From assembly GCA_001816835.1 (NCBI GenBank), contig MHDB01000013.1, positions 25,334 through 57,433 of the forward strand: a stretch of 32,100 bases of DNA. Reading direction: 5' to 3'. This DNA is from Candidatus Woykebacteria bacterium RIFCSPLOWO2_01_FULL_43_14. Its GTDB lineage: Bacteria > Patescibacteriota > Microgenomatia > Woykebacterales > 2-01-FULL-43-14. Of the stretch, positions 23,017 to 30,071 are shown one piece after another. Every line of letters begins with the position of its first letter. Position 1 is the stretch's first letter. Both the position numbers and the translations under genes were made by a program. The notes below the pieces were generated by a model. That model was not told the DNA's origin and made no database searches. It saw only the letters and a list, made by a program, of their open reading frames with translations.

Positions 23017-24411
23017 ATGCCAATTTTGAAAAGAACCATGTTCCGTGAGTATGACCTTAGAGGTCGTGAGTCTGAAGATGAGTTAAACGACTCGTCAGTT
23101 TACTATGTAGGTCGTGGTTTCGGAGCCTTCCTCTCCAAACGAGGTATTAAGGAAGCGGTTGTTGGTCACGATGCCCGTGCTACCTCCGAAAGTTTTCAAG
23201 CAAACATCATCAAAGCTCTCAATGAATCCGGGATTGATGTTGTTGATATCGGCACAGTAACAACCCCAATGAGTTACTGGTCACAGTACCATTTTAAAGT
23301 CAAAGGTTTGGTAATGGTTACTGCCAGCCACAACCCTGTAGGTTGGAATGGAGTAAAACTTGGTTGTGACCTTTCCTATACGCTTCTCACCGACGAGATG
23401 AACGAAGTTTACGACACTATTTGTAAAGAGGAATTTGTTAATGGTTCTGGCAGTGTGCGGAAAGAAGACATTCTTGAGGAATATGTAAAAGATCTAACCT
23501 CTCGCGCCAAAATTACCAAAAAATTTAAAGTTCTTGTTAATACCGGTAATGGCACAGCAGGCCTACTTGCTCCAAAGCTTTTATCAGCAGCTGGGTGTGA
23601 CGTAGTAGAGCATTTCACCAATATTGATCCGACATACCCCAACTACACGGCTAATCCAGATGGTACAGCTATGATGGAAGATACCGGCAAGCAAACCTTG
23701 GCTAACAAGTGTGATTTGGGTTTTGCTTTCGATGGTGATGGGGATAGGTTGGGATTAGTGGACGAAAAAGGTCAAACCGTCTGGCCGGACCGCTACATTA
23801 TTTTGCTCTCTCGACTGGTTCTTTCCAAAAACCCTGGGGCAAAAATAGTTTTTGATGTCAAAGTTTCGGAAGCTCTACCTGAGGACATCAAAGCCCACGG
23901 TGGTATCCCGATTATGTGGAAAACAGGGCATTCTCACATCAAGGCCAAATTGGCTGCGGAAAAAGCGGCTTTAGCTGGCGAAGCGAGTGGTCATATATTC
24001 TTTGTTGATGATTTTTACGGGTTTGATGACGCCACCTTCGCAGCTTTGAAAATATTAGAGTACCTCTCGTTAGAGAATAAACCTGTGTCAGAAGTAATCG
24101 CTGGAACCCCTTCTTACGTTTCTACACCCACTATCCAAGTCAAGACGACAGACGAAGATAAGTATAAGGTGGTGGAAGAAGTGACTAAAGAATTCAAAGA
24201 CGAGGGTTACAATGTGGTAGATATTAATGGGGCTAGGGTTTATACCGAGGGTGGTTGGGGACTTGTGAGAGCTTCCTCTAACACCCCGACCTTAGTTTTG
24301 AGATTTGAGGCTAAAACCCAACAGAATTTGGAGAAGATCCAAGCACTTTTCAGACAGAAACTTGCGCGTTTTGACGTTGTTAGCAAAGACTGGGACAGCT
24401 CCGGCCACTAA
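23017..24411 (+). CDS. Phosphomannomutase/phosphoglucomutase (alpha-D-phosphohexomutase)
   Basis: 464 residues, full length. It moves phosphate between C6 and C1 of mannose or glucose, feeding sugar nucleotides for cell-surface glycans. Features in order: FREYDLRG near the N-terminus; the phosphoserine loop TASHNP with Ser104; the metal-binding loop DGDGDR (239-244); the sugar-specificity loop GEASGH (321-326); and the C-terminal phosphate-binding segment around VRASSNTPTLVLRFEA. The GEASGH form is seen in enzymes with mannose or dual specificity, but specificity cannot be fixed from sequence. Own promoter and ribosome binding site. Confidence 0.95.
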   Translation: MPILKRTMFREYDLRGRESEDELNDSSVYYVGRGFGAFLSKRGIKEAVVGHDARATSESFQANIIKALNESGIDVVDIGTVTTPMSYWSQYHFKVKGLVMVTASHNPVGWNGVKLGCDLSYTLLTDEMNEVYDTICKEEFVNGSGSVRKEDILEEYVKDLTSRAKITKKFKVLVNTGNGTAGLLAPKLLSAAGCDVVEHFTNIDPTYPNYTANPDGTAMMEDTGKQTLANKCDLGFAFDGDGDRLGLVDEKGQTVWPDRYIILLSRLVLSKNPGAKIVFDVKVSEALPEDIKAHGGIPIMWKTGHSHIKAKLAAEKAALAGEASGHIFFVDDFYGFDDATFAALKILEYLSLENKPVSEVIAGTPSYVSTPTIQVKTTDEDKYKVVEEVTKEFKDEGYNVVDINGARVYTEGGWGLVRASSNTPTLVLRFEAKTQQNLEKIQALFRQKLARFDVVSKDWDSSGH

Positions 24412-24415
24412 AGAG

Positions 24416-24444
24416 TGGACAAGGTACGCTCAAAATCGTATAGT
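24416..24444 (+). promoter_or_regulatory. Promoter placing the start codon at the transcript end
   Basis: TGGACA (24416-24421), 17-base spacer, TATAGT (24439-24444). The predicted start is near 24451 and the ATG is at 24454; no Shine-Dalgarno lies between, so the mRNA would be leaderless. Confidence 0.6.
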
Positions 24445-24453
24445 ATACACAGT

Positions 24454-25461
24454 ATGAAGTTAGAAAAGGTACTTATTATCCTGACCCTTTCGGTGGTTAT
24501 TATTTTACTTTCAGCTGTGAGGATCGGTGAGTATTTTGGAAGCATCTCCAGCGTCCCAACCCCCAAGAACCCAGATTCCTCAGTCCCAGCTTCTCAAGAA
24601 GAGATAAAACCTCTGGAGCAAGAGCTCCAGCTGACATTTGACACTAAAACTGCGAGTAAAGATCCTTTTAACGATTCAAACGGCCCTTTTTATCATGATG
24701 TTAACCTGGCGACCTCCATTGACGGTGTAAATTTTGCTTTTGATTCATTGGTACTGGAAAAAGCTTCCGTGCCGGATGTGGTCAGATTAGCTGACTCCAC
24801 CTTGGCCATTTATGCAGTGGATGGGTCTGGGAGATCTAAATCGGGGTTGATGGTTGCTATCTCCAAAGATGAAGGTCAGACTTGGCAACAAGGGTCAGTC
24901 CAGTTTGATTCCTTAGTTCCAGGGGCAGCTGACCCAGATGTGGTCGTGCTGCCTGATGGTAAAATAAGACTTTATTTTGTAGTTTTTGAGGATGTAGAGA
25001 ATAAGACAGTAGTACCAACCAATATGGTAAAAAGTGCTACCTCTTCAGATGGGGTAAACTTCAGTTTGGAATCCGGTGAGAGGCTTAAATATAGCAACCT
25101 TACGGATCCAGACGTTGTAAAGATAGGAAACTCATGGTTCATGTACTTCTCGCAAGGGGCCAAACTGTTGGCTGCTATCTCAAGTAATGGCTTAAGTTTT
25201 AAGTATCAGAAAGATATTCGCTCACTTGGTAGTGTTTCTAGCACAGTTAAAATAACTGAGGAGACTTACCGCCAATTTTACTGCAACAATGGTATAAAAA
25301 GCGCAACTTCCATTGATGGGCTTAGTTGGAAAGACGATGCAGGCTATAGACTTAAGCCAGGAACTAAAGAATTTGTTTGTGACCCCGCCCCTCTCAAAAC
25401 AGAGGGTGACAATTGGCTTATGTACTACAAAGTAGCCAAAGTTAGTGAGTCTAAACAATGA
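24454..25461 (+). CDS. Membrane-anchored beta-propeller protein with Asp-box motifs (sialidase/glycosidase-like)
   Basis: 335 residues. An N-terminal hydrophobic anchor (residues 5-24, KVLIILTLSVVIILLSAV) is followed by a Pro/Ser-rich stalk and an extracellular domain. Repeated S-x-D-G-x-x-[FW] units occur (SIDGVNF, SKDEGQTW, SSDGVNFS, SSNGLSFK, SIDGLSW); SKDEGQTW is a good Asp-box. The blades also carry PDVVxLxDG-type segments as in five-bladed glycosidases. No catalytic set could be assigned, so it may bind rather than cut glycans. A GTG at 24415 would add 13 residues, but it precedes the -10. The end overlaps the next gene by 4 bases (ATGA). Confidence 0.75.
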   Translation: MKLEKVLIILTLSVVIILLSAVRIGEYFGSISSVPTPKNPDSSVPASQEEIKPLEQELQLTFDTKTASKDPFNDSNGPFYHDVNLATSIDGVNFAFDSLVLEKASVPDVVRLADSTLAIYAVDGSGRSKSGLMVAISKDEGQTWQQGSVQFDSLVPGAADPDVVVLPDGKIRLYFVVFEDVENKTVVPTNMVKSATSSDGVNFSLESGERLKYSNLTDPDVVKIGNSWFMYFSQGAKLLAAISSNGLSFKYQKDIRSLGSVSSTVKITEETYRQFYCNNGIKSATSIDGLSWKDDAGYRLKPGTKEFVCDPAPLKTEGDNWLMYYKVAKVSESKQ

Positions 25462-25841
25462 AAACTATAAATCAAACGTATGTGATAAAAGCCACTCCAA
25501 AAGAAATATGGCGTGCTTTGGTAGATCCAGATCATATTGAGGTCTGGAGTGGTGGTAAAGCTAAGATGAGTGACAAGCAGGGTGTGCCATTTGAGTTATG
25601 GGATGGAGATATCTACGGTACTAACCTGGAGGTGGTTACCAATAAAAAACTGGTTCAAGAGTGGTACGGTGGCGACTGGGATAAGCCTTCCAAGGTAACC
25701 TTTGTGCTCACCGCCCTTGGCCCGGAGCAAACTCAGGTCGCCCTTCTCCACGAAAACGTGCCTGATAAAGAAGCCCATGATATAGAAGACGGTTGGAAGA
25801 GATACTACTTGGGGGAGATAAAGAAGTATCTGGAGCAGTAA
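25458..25841 (+). CDS. SRPBCC (AHSA1/START-like) domain protein
   Basis: 127 residues. INQTYVIKATPKEIWRALVDPDHIEVWSGGKA (in part) is the usual start of the AHSA1 hydrophobic-pocket fold, and LVQEWYGGDWDKPSKVTFVL with VALLHENVPD continues it. It probably binds a small ligand or a partner protein; no enzyme role can be given. It is coupled to the beta-propeller gene by an ATGA overlap. Its stop directly abuts the stop of the convergent PspC gene with no base between and no visible terminator. Confidence 0.85.
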   Translation: MKTINQTYVIKATPKEIWRALVDPDHIEVWSGGKAKMSDKQGVPFELWDGDIYGTNLEVVTNKKLVQEWYGGDWDKPSKVTFVLTALGPEQTQVALLHENVPDKEAHDIEDGWKRYYLGEIKKYLEQ

Positions 25842-26036
25842 TTACTTCGGCTCTGGGATAACGAGCAGAGCTAATAAATAGGTTATTAAACCTAGAACGA
25901 ACCCTGTAAAAACGGTAATAATAAGCCAGGCCAGTCTTAATATCGTAGGATCGACGTTTAAATACTCCCCTAGCCCGCCAAAAACCCCAGCCCAGATCCG
26001 GTTAGTTTTACTTCGATAAAGCATTTTCGTTTGCAC
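25842..26036 (-). CDS. PspC-domain small membrane protein
   Basis: 64 residues (60 from an internal ATG at 26024). MLYRSKTNRIWAGVFGGLGEYLNVDPTILRLAWLI (by position) is the PspC pattern, ending in one long transmembrane helix TGFVLGLITYLLALLVIPEPK. PspC proteins take part in envelope stress responses in some bacteria, but isolated PspC proteins are widespread and of unclear role. The GTG at 26036 coincides with the predicted transcription start, suggesting a leaderless mRNA. Confidence 0.88.
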   Translation of the reverse strand: MQTKMLYRSKTNRIWAGVFGGLGEYLNVDPTILRLAWLIITVFTGFVLGLITYLLALLVIPEPK

Positions 26037-26042
26037 GTGTCT

Positions 26043-26071
26043 ATTTTATCACGGTCTGATACTTTTGGCCA
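26043..26071 (-). promoter_or_regulatory. Promoter of the PspC gene (leaderless)
   Basis: Minus strand: TGGCCA (26071-26066, 4 of 6 to consensus), 17-base spacer ending in TGA, -10 TAAAAT (26048-26043), an extended -10. Seven bases beyond the -10 is exactly the GTG at 26036. Confidence 0.55.
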
Positions 26072-26150
26072 AACCACCCTTCGCTAAAGCTATGGAGTGG
26101 CTGGCCTGAAGGCCAAAAAGAAACCCACGCAGTAATAACTGAATGGGTTG

Positions 26151-26825
26151 TCAGACACGATAGAAGAAGCGATAGTATAGCCCTCTCCCCAAAAGTGTTG
26201 CTATGGTGGTTACTGTAAAAGCGACCCCTAACCATTGGTTAAGCCATGCGTTTCCTGTGAAAAACACAAGACCGACCAAAATGTAACAAAGAAGCCCTCC
26301 GAGAGCCAAGTTGGCTGCTGTCTTGGGTTGCTGTTCGGAAACTTCCCAAACCAAAGATAGTAAGATTGCGCATACGACAAAGAAAGAGGCTACAAATAGG
26401 TACTTGTTCATCGGGGCGTATGTCCCCAACGTCGCTCCGACCATCCACACAAAAACCAAGTGATGGTTTTGCCGACCCCCAGCTCTCGGAGTCTTTGGTG
26501 GGTGTTGTATACCAAGATATCCTGAGAGAAGAATGAGCGGCAGAATGATTAACCCCACACTGATTAGATTGCTTCCAAAAGGTGTGGTTGGGATTAACAT
26601 TTTTGGTACATACGCTGAAGCAAGATTAGCGACAAGCATATATATGATGCTAGTCGCAGCCAGAAATGGAAAATCAAAGATTCCAGCTAGCCCAATCGCT
26701 ACTAATACAGAAGCTAACAAAAAGTCCCACTCTGTTTGCCAAACGCTAAATACAAACAAAAATGCCAAGATTAAGGCACCAGAGGAAGCTGTCTTCCCCC
26801 AAGAGATCTTCTTTCCTGTGATCAC
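26151..26825 (-). CDS. Multi-pass membrane protein of unknown function
   Basis: 224 residues with about seven hydrophobic segments and few charged residues, starting at GTG with AAGGAG 7 bases upstream. No family was recognised. The only longer polar stretch is a cytosolic-type loop near residues 108-122 (QHPPKTPRAGGRQNHH). Size, topology and position next to another unknown membrane protein on the same strand suggest a related job, but the two do not look homologous by eye. Confidence 0.7.
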   Translation of the reverse strand: MITGKKISWGKTASSGALILAFLFVFSVWQTEWDFLLASVLVAIGLAGIFDFPFLAATSIIYMLVANLASAYVPKMLIPTTPFGSNLISVGLIILPLILLSGYLGIQHPPKTPRAGGRQNHHLVFVWMVGATLGTYAPMNKYLFVASFFVVCAILLSLVWEVSEQQPKTAANLALGGLLCYILVGLVFFTGNAWLNQWLGVAFTVTTIATLLGRGLYYRFFYRV

Positions 26826-26890
26826 TAGACTTCTCCTTTGGCCTATAATTTAGCACAAAGCGCCCATAAAATCAAGCATTTTTCATAAAG

Positions 26891-26918
26891 AAACCTCTTA
26901 GCTTAAGCTAAGAGGTTT
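26891..26918 (-). terminator. Perfect 28-base palindrome, terminator of the 256-residue membrane protein gene
   Basis: AAACCTCTTAGCTT followed by its exact reverse complement. On the minus strand it is followed by TCTTTATG, moderately T-rich. It lies 9 bases past the stop of the gene ending at 26928 and before the GTG at 26825, separating the two membrane protein genes. Confidence 0.7.
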
Positions 26919-26927
26919 TGTAAGTCT

Positions 26928-27698
26928 CTACCTTGTAGGCAAATTGTTTGAGGAAGATATGAGTTTTTTTACCAACGCCTCGCCAGAGTACTTTAAGATA
27001 GAATTTTGGGTTTCTCTGTCCAGGATCCGTGCCAAGAACATTGCTCCCACGATCCAGACCATGATAAGTGTCAAGCCCGGCTTAAGTGTTGCGATCTGAG
27101 ACTCGGTCCAGAAGGCGATCTCTTTCGAAAACAGCGCCGTGGTGGTAAGGAAACACACCAGACACATAAACCAAAGAGTCATTCCCTGAAGATAGGGGTG
27201 TTTTCTAACCATCCGAAAGGCCAGAAAGCCTGTTACCAACATCACAAGTAGGAAAAACCTGAGACCTTCAGGACTCTCAGAGTAAGAAAACCCTCCCAGC
27301 AATCCCAATCCTGCAAGAAAAACAGGGTGATAAGTACCGCTTCTCAAAAAGTAAAGCTTATCCTCAGTTGGTCGCCCATCCCATATGTGTAGGGTGGTGA
27401 TAACAGTCGGTATGGTCAGGAAGGCGATGAAAAGAATACTCATTGGCCACGTTTGGGATATGAAAACAAAGCTGGTTTTTGCTGAGATGCCCCACGATGT
27501 AGCTCCAAATATCACAAAACTAGCTAAGCTGTATCCAAAGCCCTTTTTATGGACTAAAACGAAGAAAAGCATCCAAAAAATGACGATTGGGATTAAACTT
27601 AGGGTGTCCAGGGAAACGAAGATCCCTGACATAAGCCCAAATGGGACAGAAAGCCAGAGGCTGTATTCCCCGATCTCTTTCCCCCGTCGTAGTTTCAT
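26928..27698 (-). CDS. Multi-pass membrane protein of unknown function
   Basis: 256 residues, about eight predicted transmembrane segments. A strong ribosome binding site (AAGGAGGG) precedes the ATG at 27698. Not recognised as any named family; it has no visible catalytic or transport motif. The C-terminal 30 residues are polar (ILDRETQNSILKYSGEALVKK) and probably cytosolic. It ends in the 28-base palindromic terminator. Confidence 0.7.
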   Translation of the reverse strand: MKLRRGKEIGEYSLWLSVPFGLMSGIFVSLDTLSLIPIVIFWMLFFVLVHKKGFGYSLASFVIFGATSWGISAKTSFVFISQTWPMSILFIAFLTIPTVITTLHIWDGRPTEDKLYFLRSGTYHPVFLAGLGLLGGFSYSESPEGLRFFLLVMLVTGFLAFRMVRKHPYLQGMTLWFMCLVCFLTTTALFSKEIAFWTESQIATLKPGLTLIMVWIVGAMFLARILDRETQNSILKYSGEALVKKLISSSNNLPTR

Positions 27699-27770
27699 CT
27701 ACCCTCCTTGGGGCTGTTTTCTGACCCATAGTTTATCATAAGACTTGCCCTAAGTCAAAAGAACTAAGTT

Positions 27771-27802
27771 TAAGGTGACACCCTCGCGAGGGTGTCACCT
27801 TA
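27771..27802. terminator. Perfect 32-base palindrome downstream of the DUF1761-like gene
   Basis: TAAGGTGACACCCTCG followed by its exact reverse complement, a 16-base-pair stem without unpaired loop in DNA. It lies 25 bases after the stop of the minus-strand gene ending at 27827. No immediate T-run follows on the minus strand (a TTCTTTT comes about 8 bases later). It could be a terminator, an RNA-stabilising hairpin or a protein site. Confidence 0.5.
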
Positions 27803-27826
27803 GTAAAAGATTGGTATATTAAGACA

Positions 27827-28234
27827 TTAGCGCCAGGAGGCCAGTATCATACTCATGACAACTAGGCTAACTAGATAATAACCAACTTGAATGGAATAGA
27901 GTTTCCAGCTTTTTCCTGAAAAGACGGTATCAGAAGCAAAGGTAGGAACCACGAACCCCAACCATGCCCAGAAGCCCGTTTGAGCCCCATTCACCAAATC
28001 CGCTGCTCCGGCGTAAGTCACAAAGTGAGCCATGATGTAGGCCTGAACTAAGGCCCCTATGAAAGTTACACTATAGCCTAACCCCGCTCCATTTTTGAGC
28101 TCGTCTGTGCTTTTACCGATGAGGTTCATCCATGGTTTGCCAAAGACCGGCGCCGAATACCAGACAAACCCTAGTATCATGCTTGAAATAGTGGCTGCCA
28201 CCACAGCCCAAAAGTTTACATTTACTGTTTCCAT
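27827..28234 (-). CDS. DUF1761-like small membrane protein
   Basis: 135 residues with four hydrophobic segments. VNFWAVVAATISSMILGFVWYSAPVFGKPWMNLIG (by position, residues 5-40) matches my recollection of the DUF1761 pattern (VN...A....F.LG..WY....FGK.W). Function unknown. GGAGGG lies upstream of the ATG at 28234. It is transcribed divergently from the CYTH-like gene across a 63-base gap. Confidence 0.75.
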   Translation of the reverse strand: METVNVNFWAVVAATISSMILGFVWYSAPVFGKPWMNLIGKSTDELKNGAGLGYSVTFIGALVQAYIMAHFVTYAGAADLVNGAQTGFWAWLGFVVPTFASDTVFSGKSWKLYSIQVGYYLVSLVVMSMILASWR

Positions 28235-28285
28235 AGTTTAGACCCTCCTAATAGAAGTATATTACAAAGTCCTTGTAGTTGGGGT

Positions 28286-28300
28286 TATAATAATATTGTG
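28286..28300 (+). promoter_or_regulatory. -10 element abutting the GTG of the CYTH-like gene
   Basis: TATAAT at 28286-28291; 7 bases past its end is the GTG start at 28298. The -35 is poor (TTACAA, 18-base spacer). No Shine-Dalgarno. Candidate leaderless transcript. Confidence 0.5.
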
Positions 28301-28831
28301 ATCGAAATAAGACTAAAATTCAACGACCCCAGAAAAGTCCTTTCACAGTTACTTTCCGAGGGGTCGGTAATCGAGGAATATGAGACTGAGGATGTCTTTT
28401 TTAGTCCGAAGGACCAGCTTTGGGATTATGAAAAGAAAAACTTTCGTTTGAGGGAAAATACTATTGCGGGTGTCGCGAAAGTATATTTGATCTACCGTGA
28501 GGTTGAATGGTCAAGGAATAGTAAAACCTTTAAAGTTGAGTGGAAATATGAGTTGCCTAATGCGCTTGACCAGGGTGTTGAGATAGTTAAGTCTTGGGGC
28601 TTTGAGGAGATAGTCCGTTACAAGAAATTAGGAAAACACCTCAAGAGTTTGGGTGGTGAGATTTATTACGAGGAGATTGAGCACATCGGACCTATGGTTG
28701 AGATAGAAAGAAACACCCAAGAAGAGATAGACCAAGCGATCGCCAAGTTATTCAAAGGACTGGATTATCAAATAGTTGCCGAAAGTGTACCGTCTCTAGT
28801 AAGTAAAAGTTTGACTTTGAAGACGAAGTAG
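28298..28831 (+). CDS. CYTH-like domain protein (triphosphate tunnel fold)
   Basis: 177 residues. The N-terminus MIEIRLKF is in the position of the ExExK motif, but Arg5 replaces the second Glu. Other tunnel-type charged residues follow: FRLRE (49-53), KVEWKYEL (79-86), VRYKKL (106-111), YYEEIEHIG (123-131) and VEIER (134-138). CYTH enzymes act on triphosphates (class IV adenylate cyclase, thiamine triphosphatase, inorganic triphosphatase). The altered first motif may change metal binding or abolish catalysis. Start GTG, probably leaderless. Confidence 0.8.
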   Translation: MIEIRLKFNDPRKVLSQLLSEGSVIEEYETEDVFFSPKDQLWDYEKKNFRLRENTIAGVAKVYLIYREVEWSRNSKTFKVEWKYELPNALDQGVEIVKSWGFEEIVRYKKLGKHLKSLGGEIYYEEIEHIGPMVEIERNTQEEIDQAIAKLFKGLDYQIVAESVPSLVSKSLTLKTK

Positions 28832-28846
28832 GGTATAGTGAATCAA

Positions 28847-28872
28847 GCAGATTTGAATCAGTAAATCTGTTT
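28847..28872 (+). terminator. Hairpin after the CYTH-like gene
   Basis: CAGATTT (28847-28853), 8-base loop, AAATCTG (28862-28868), then TTTAAG. The 7-base-pair, AT-rich stem with a short T-run is a weak terminator candidate. Confidence 0.35.
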
Positions 28873-28996
28873 AAGTTTGATCGAGTTTTTACGTAGTCAA
28901 GATAAAGATACCCCGCAATAAATTTGTATCGTGTCCAGCTATTTAGAGCACTCCACATTTAGACAGTTTTATTAATTTAAAAGAAAGAAGGTTCAA

Positions 28997-29329
28997 GTGG
29001 CCAAAAAATTATTTGTTGGTAGCCTCCCTTATCAAGCAACTAGTGCTGAGCTCGAAGAAGTTTTCGCTCAGGCTGGTAAAGTAGACAGTGTCAATGTTAT
29101 TATGGACAAGTTCTCGGGCCAGAGCAAAGGTTTTGCTTTTGTGGAAATGTCTACTGAAGAAGAAGCCCAAAAAGCTGTCTCAACCCTTAATGGCGCTGAT
29201 TTCCAAGGTCGAAAATTAGTAGTTTCTGAAGCTCGCCCACAAGAAGATCGAAACCGTGGAGGTTTTGGTGATCGCAGTGGTGGTGGATTTAGAAAAAGCG
29301 GCGGTTTCCAAAGAGACAAAAGATGGTAG
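28997..29329 (+). CDS. RRM-domain RNA-binding protein with Gly-rich tail
   Basis: 110 residues, GTG start with AGAAGG (28986-28991) upstream. One RNA recognition motif: RNP2 is LFVGSL (5-10) and RNP1 is KGFAFVEM (44-51), with aromatic Phe46 and Phe48 in the RNA-stacking positions. The tail (86-110) is rich in Gly, Arg and Phe, resembling glycine-rich cold-shock RNA-binding proteins of cyanobacteria. It probably binds mRNA as a chaperone. A 165-base gap upstream has no other gene; the zinc-ribbon gene follows after 22 bases. Confidence 0.93.
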   Translation: MAKKLFVGSLPYQATSAELEEVFAQAGKVDSVNVIMDKFSGQSKGFAFVEMSTEEEAQKAVSTLNGADFQGRKLVVSEARPQEDRNRGGFGDRSGGGFRKSGGFQRDKRW

Positions 29330-29345
29330 AAACCTATGAGGTTTC
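29329..29345 (+). promoter_or_regulatory. Hairpin hiding the ribosome binding site of the zinc-ribbon gene
   Basis: GAAACC (29329-29334), loop TATGA, GGTTTC (29340-29345). The only Shine-Dalgarno-like sequence, GAGG (29338-29341), lies in the loop and 3' stem, 10 bases before the GTG at 29352. Opening this hairpin might be needed for translation. Confidence 0.4.
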
Positions 29346-29351
29346 ACACAG

Positions 29352-29582
29352 GTGATAGATAATCCTTGTGTGCGGTGTGGTAAACCACGTATTTGTGAAA
29401 AAACTTGGACTGAAGTAGTTGTTACTTCGACTGTGACCTACTCTAATTGGGTGTGTCCTGATGACGAGTGTCAAAAAGTTGTGGCCGCGGGGATAAAAAT
29501 CAAAAAAGAAAAAGCTGAAGCCTTAAGACGAGACATTGAAGAAAAAGCTCTCGCCCGCAAAGCCAATTTCAATAAAAAATAG
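29352..29582 (+). CDS. Small zinc-ribbon protein
   Basis: 76 residues from GTG. The cysteine pairs Cys6/Cys9 (CVRC) and Cys35/Cys40 (CPDDEC) form a likely zinc ribbon; Cys15 is extra. A Lys/Glu-rich helix follows (50-72). I do not know the family. It lies just after the RRM gene and might be co-transcribed, giving a possible role in RNA metabolism, which is inference. Confidence 0.65.
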   Translation: MIDNPCVRCGKPRICEKTWTEVVVTSTVTYSNWVCPDDECQKVVAAGIKIKKEKAEALRRDIEEKALARKANFNKK

Positions 29583-29619
29583 ATAAAACTAAGAATTAGC
29601 TAATTTCCTAGGATTATTA

Positions 29620-29907
29620 CTATTTAATTCCCACAAAATCAATACGAGGGTAAAGTGCCCTTATTTCCACCCAAAATTTATCAGCTAGAGTTGAAGAAAA
29701 CTTGGCGTAGCCTGTGTTTTCCGAGTGACCACACAAAATATTTTCGTAGCGCTTAATAATAGTGACGACTTCTTCTCCGACACGGTTAAACTCGTCTTTA
29801 TATTTCGTTCGGTCTTGGGCAAAGTTATCGTGCACGACTTTAAACTTTTCAAAAAGATCCTTATTTTCCTTGAGCATTTCCTGAAAACATTTATGATACT
29901 TGGTCAT
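29620..29907 (-). CDS. Small helical hypothetical protein
   Basis: 95 residues, no membrane segment or signal, rich in Lys/Glu/Phe and predicted mostly helical (MTKYHKCFQEMLKENKDLF onward). Family not identified; I think similar short proteins occur in other CPR genomes but cannot confirm it here. The ATG is one base past the predicted transcription start (-10 TATAAT at 29920-29915, minus strand), and no Shine-Dalgarno is present, so its mRNA is probably leaderless. Confidence 0.65.
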   Translation of the reverse strand: MTKYHKCFQEMLKENKDLFEKFKVVHDNFAQDRTKYKDEFNRVGEEVVTIIKRYENILCGHSENTGYAKFSSTLADKFWVEIRALYPRIDFVGIK

Positions 29908-29914
29908 AGGTAGA

Positions 29915-29920
29915 ATTATA
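29915..29920 (-). promoter_or_regulatory. -10 element of the 95-residue protein gene
   Basis: TATAAT on the minus strand at 29920-29915. The predicted start is 29908 and the ATG is at 29907. No convincing -35. Confidence 0.5.
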
Positions 29921-30071
29921 CAGCATTTTAAACCTTAAAAAGACGTAGCTATGTTTTATACGTAGGCAAATTTAGGACAAAAAGAAATAGCTGAACTGAC
30001 CTAGCCGTATAATCATGAAAGGCATATTTAAATAAATCAAATAGTGTAAAATATGCATTAAGTAAACACAT

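Noticed and set aside
28832-28996. tRNA or small RNA gene in the gap before the RRM gene
   Set aside because: No cloverleaf could be folded; only a weak 7-base-pair hairpin after the CYTH-like gene is seen.
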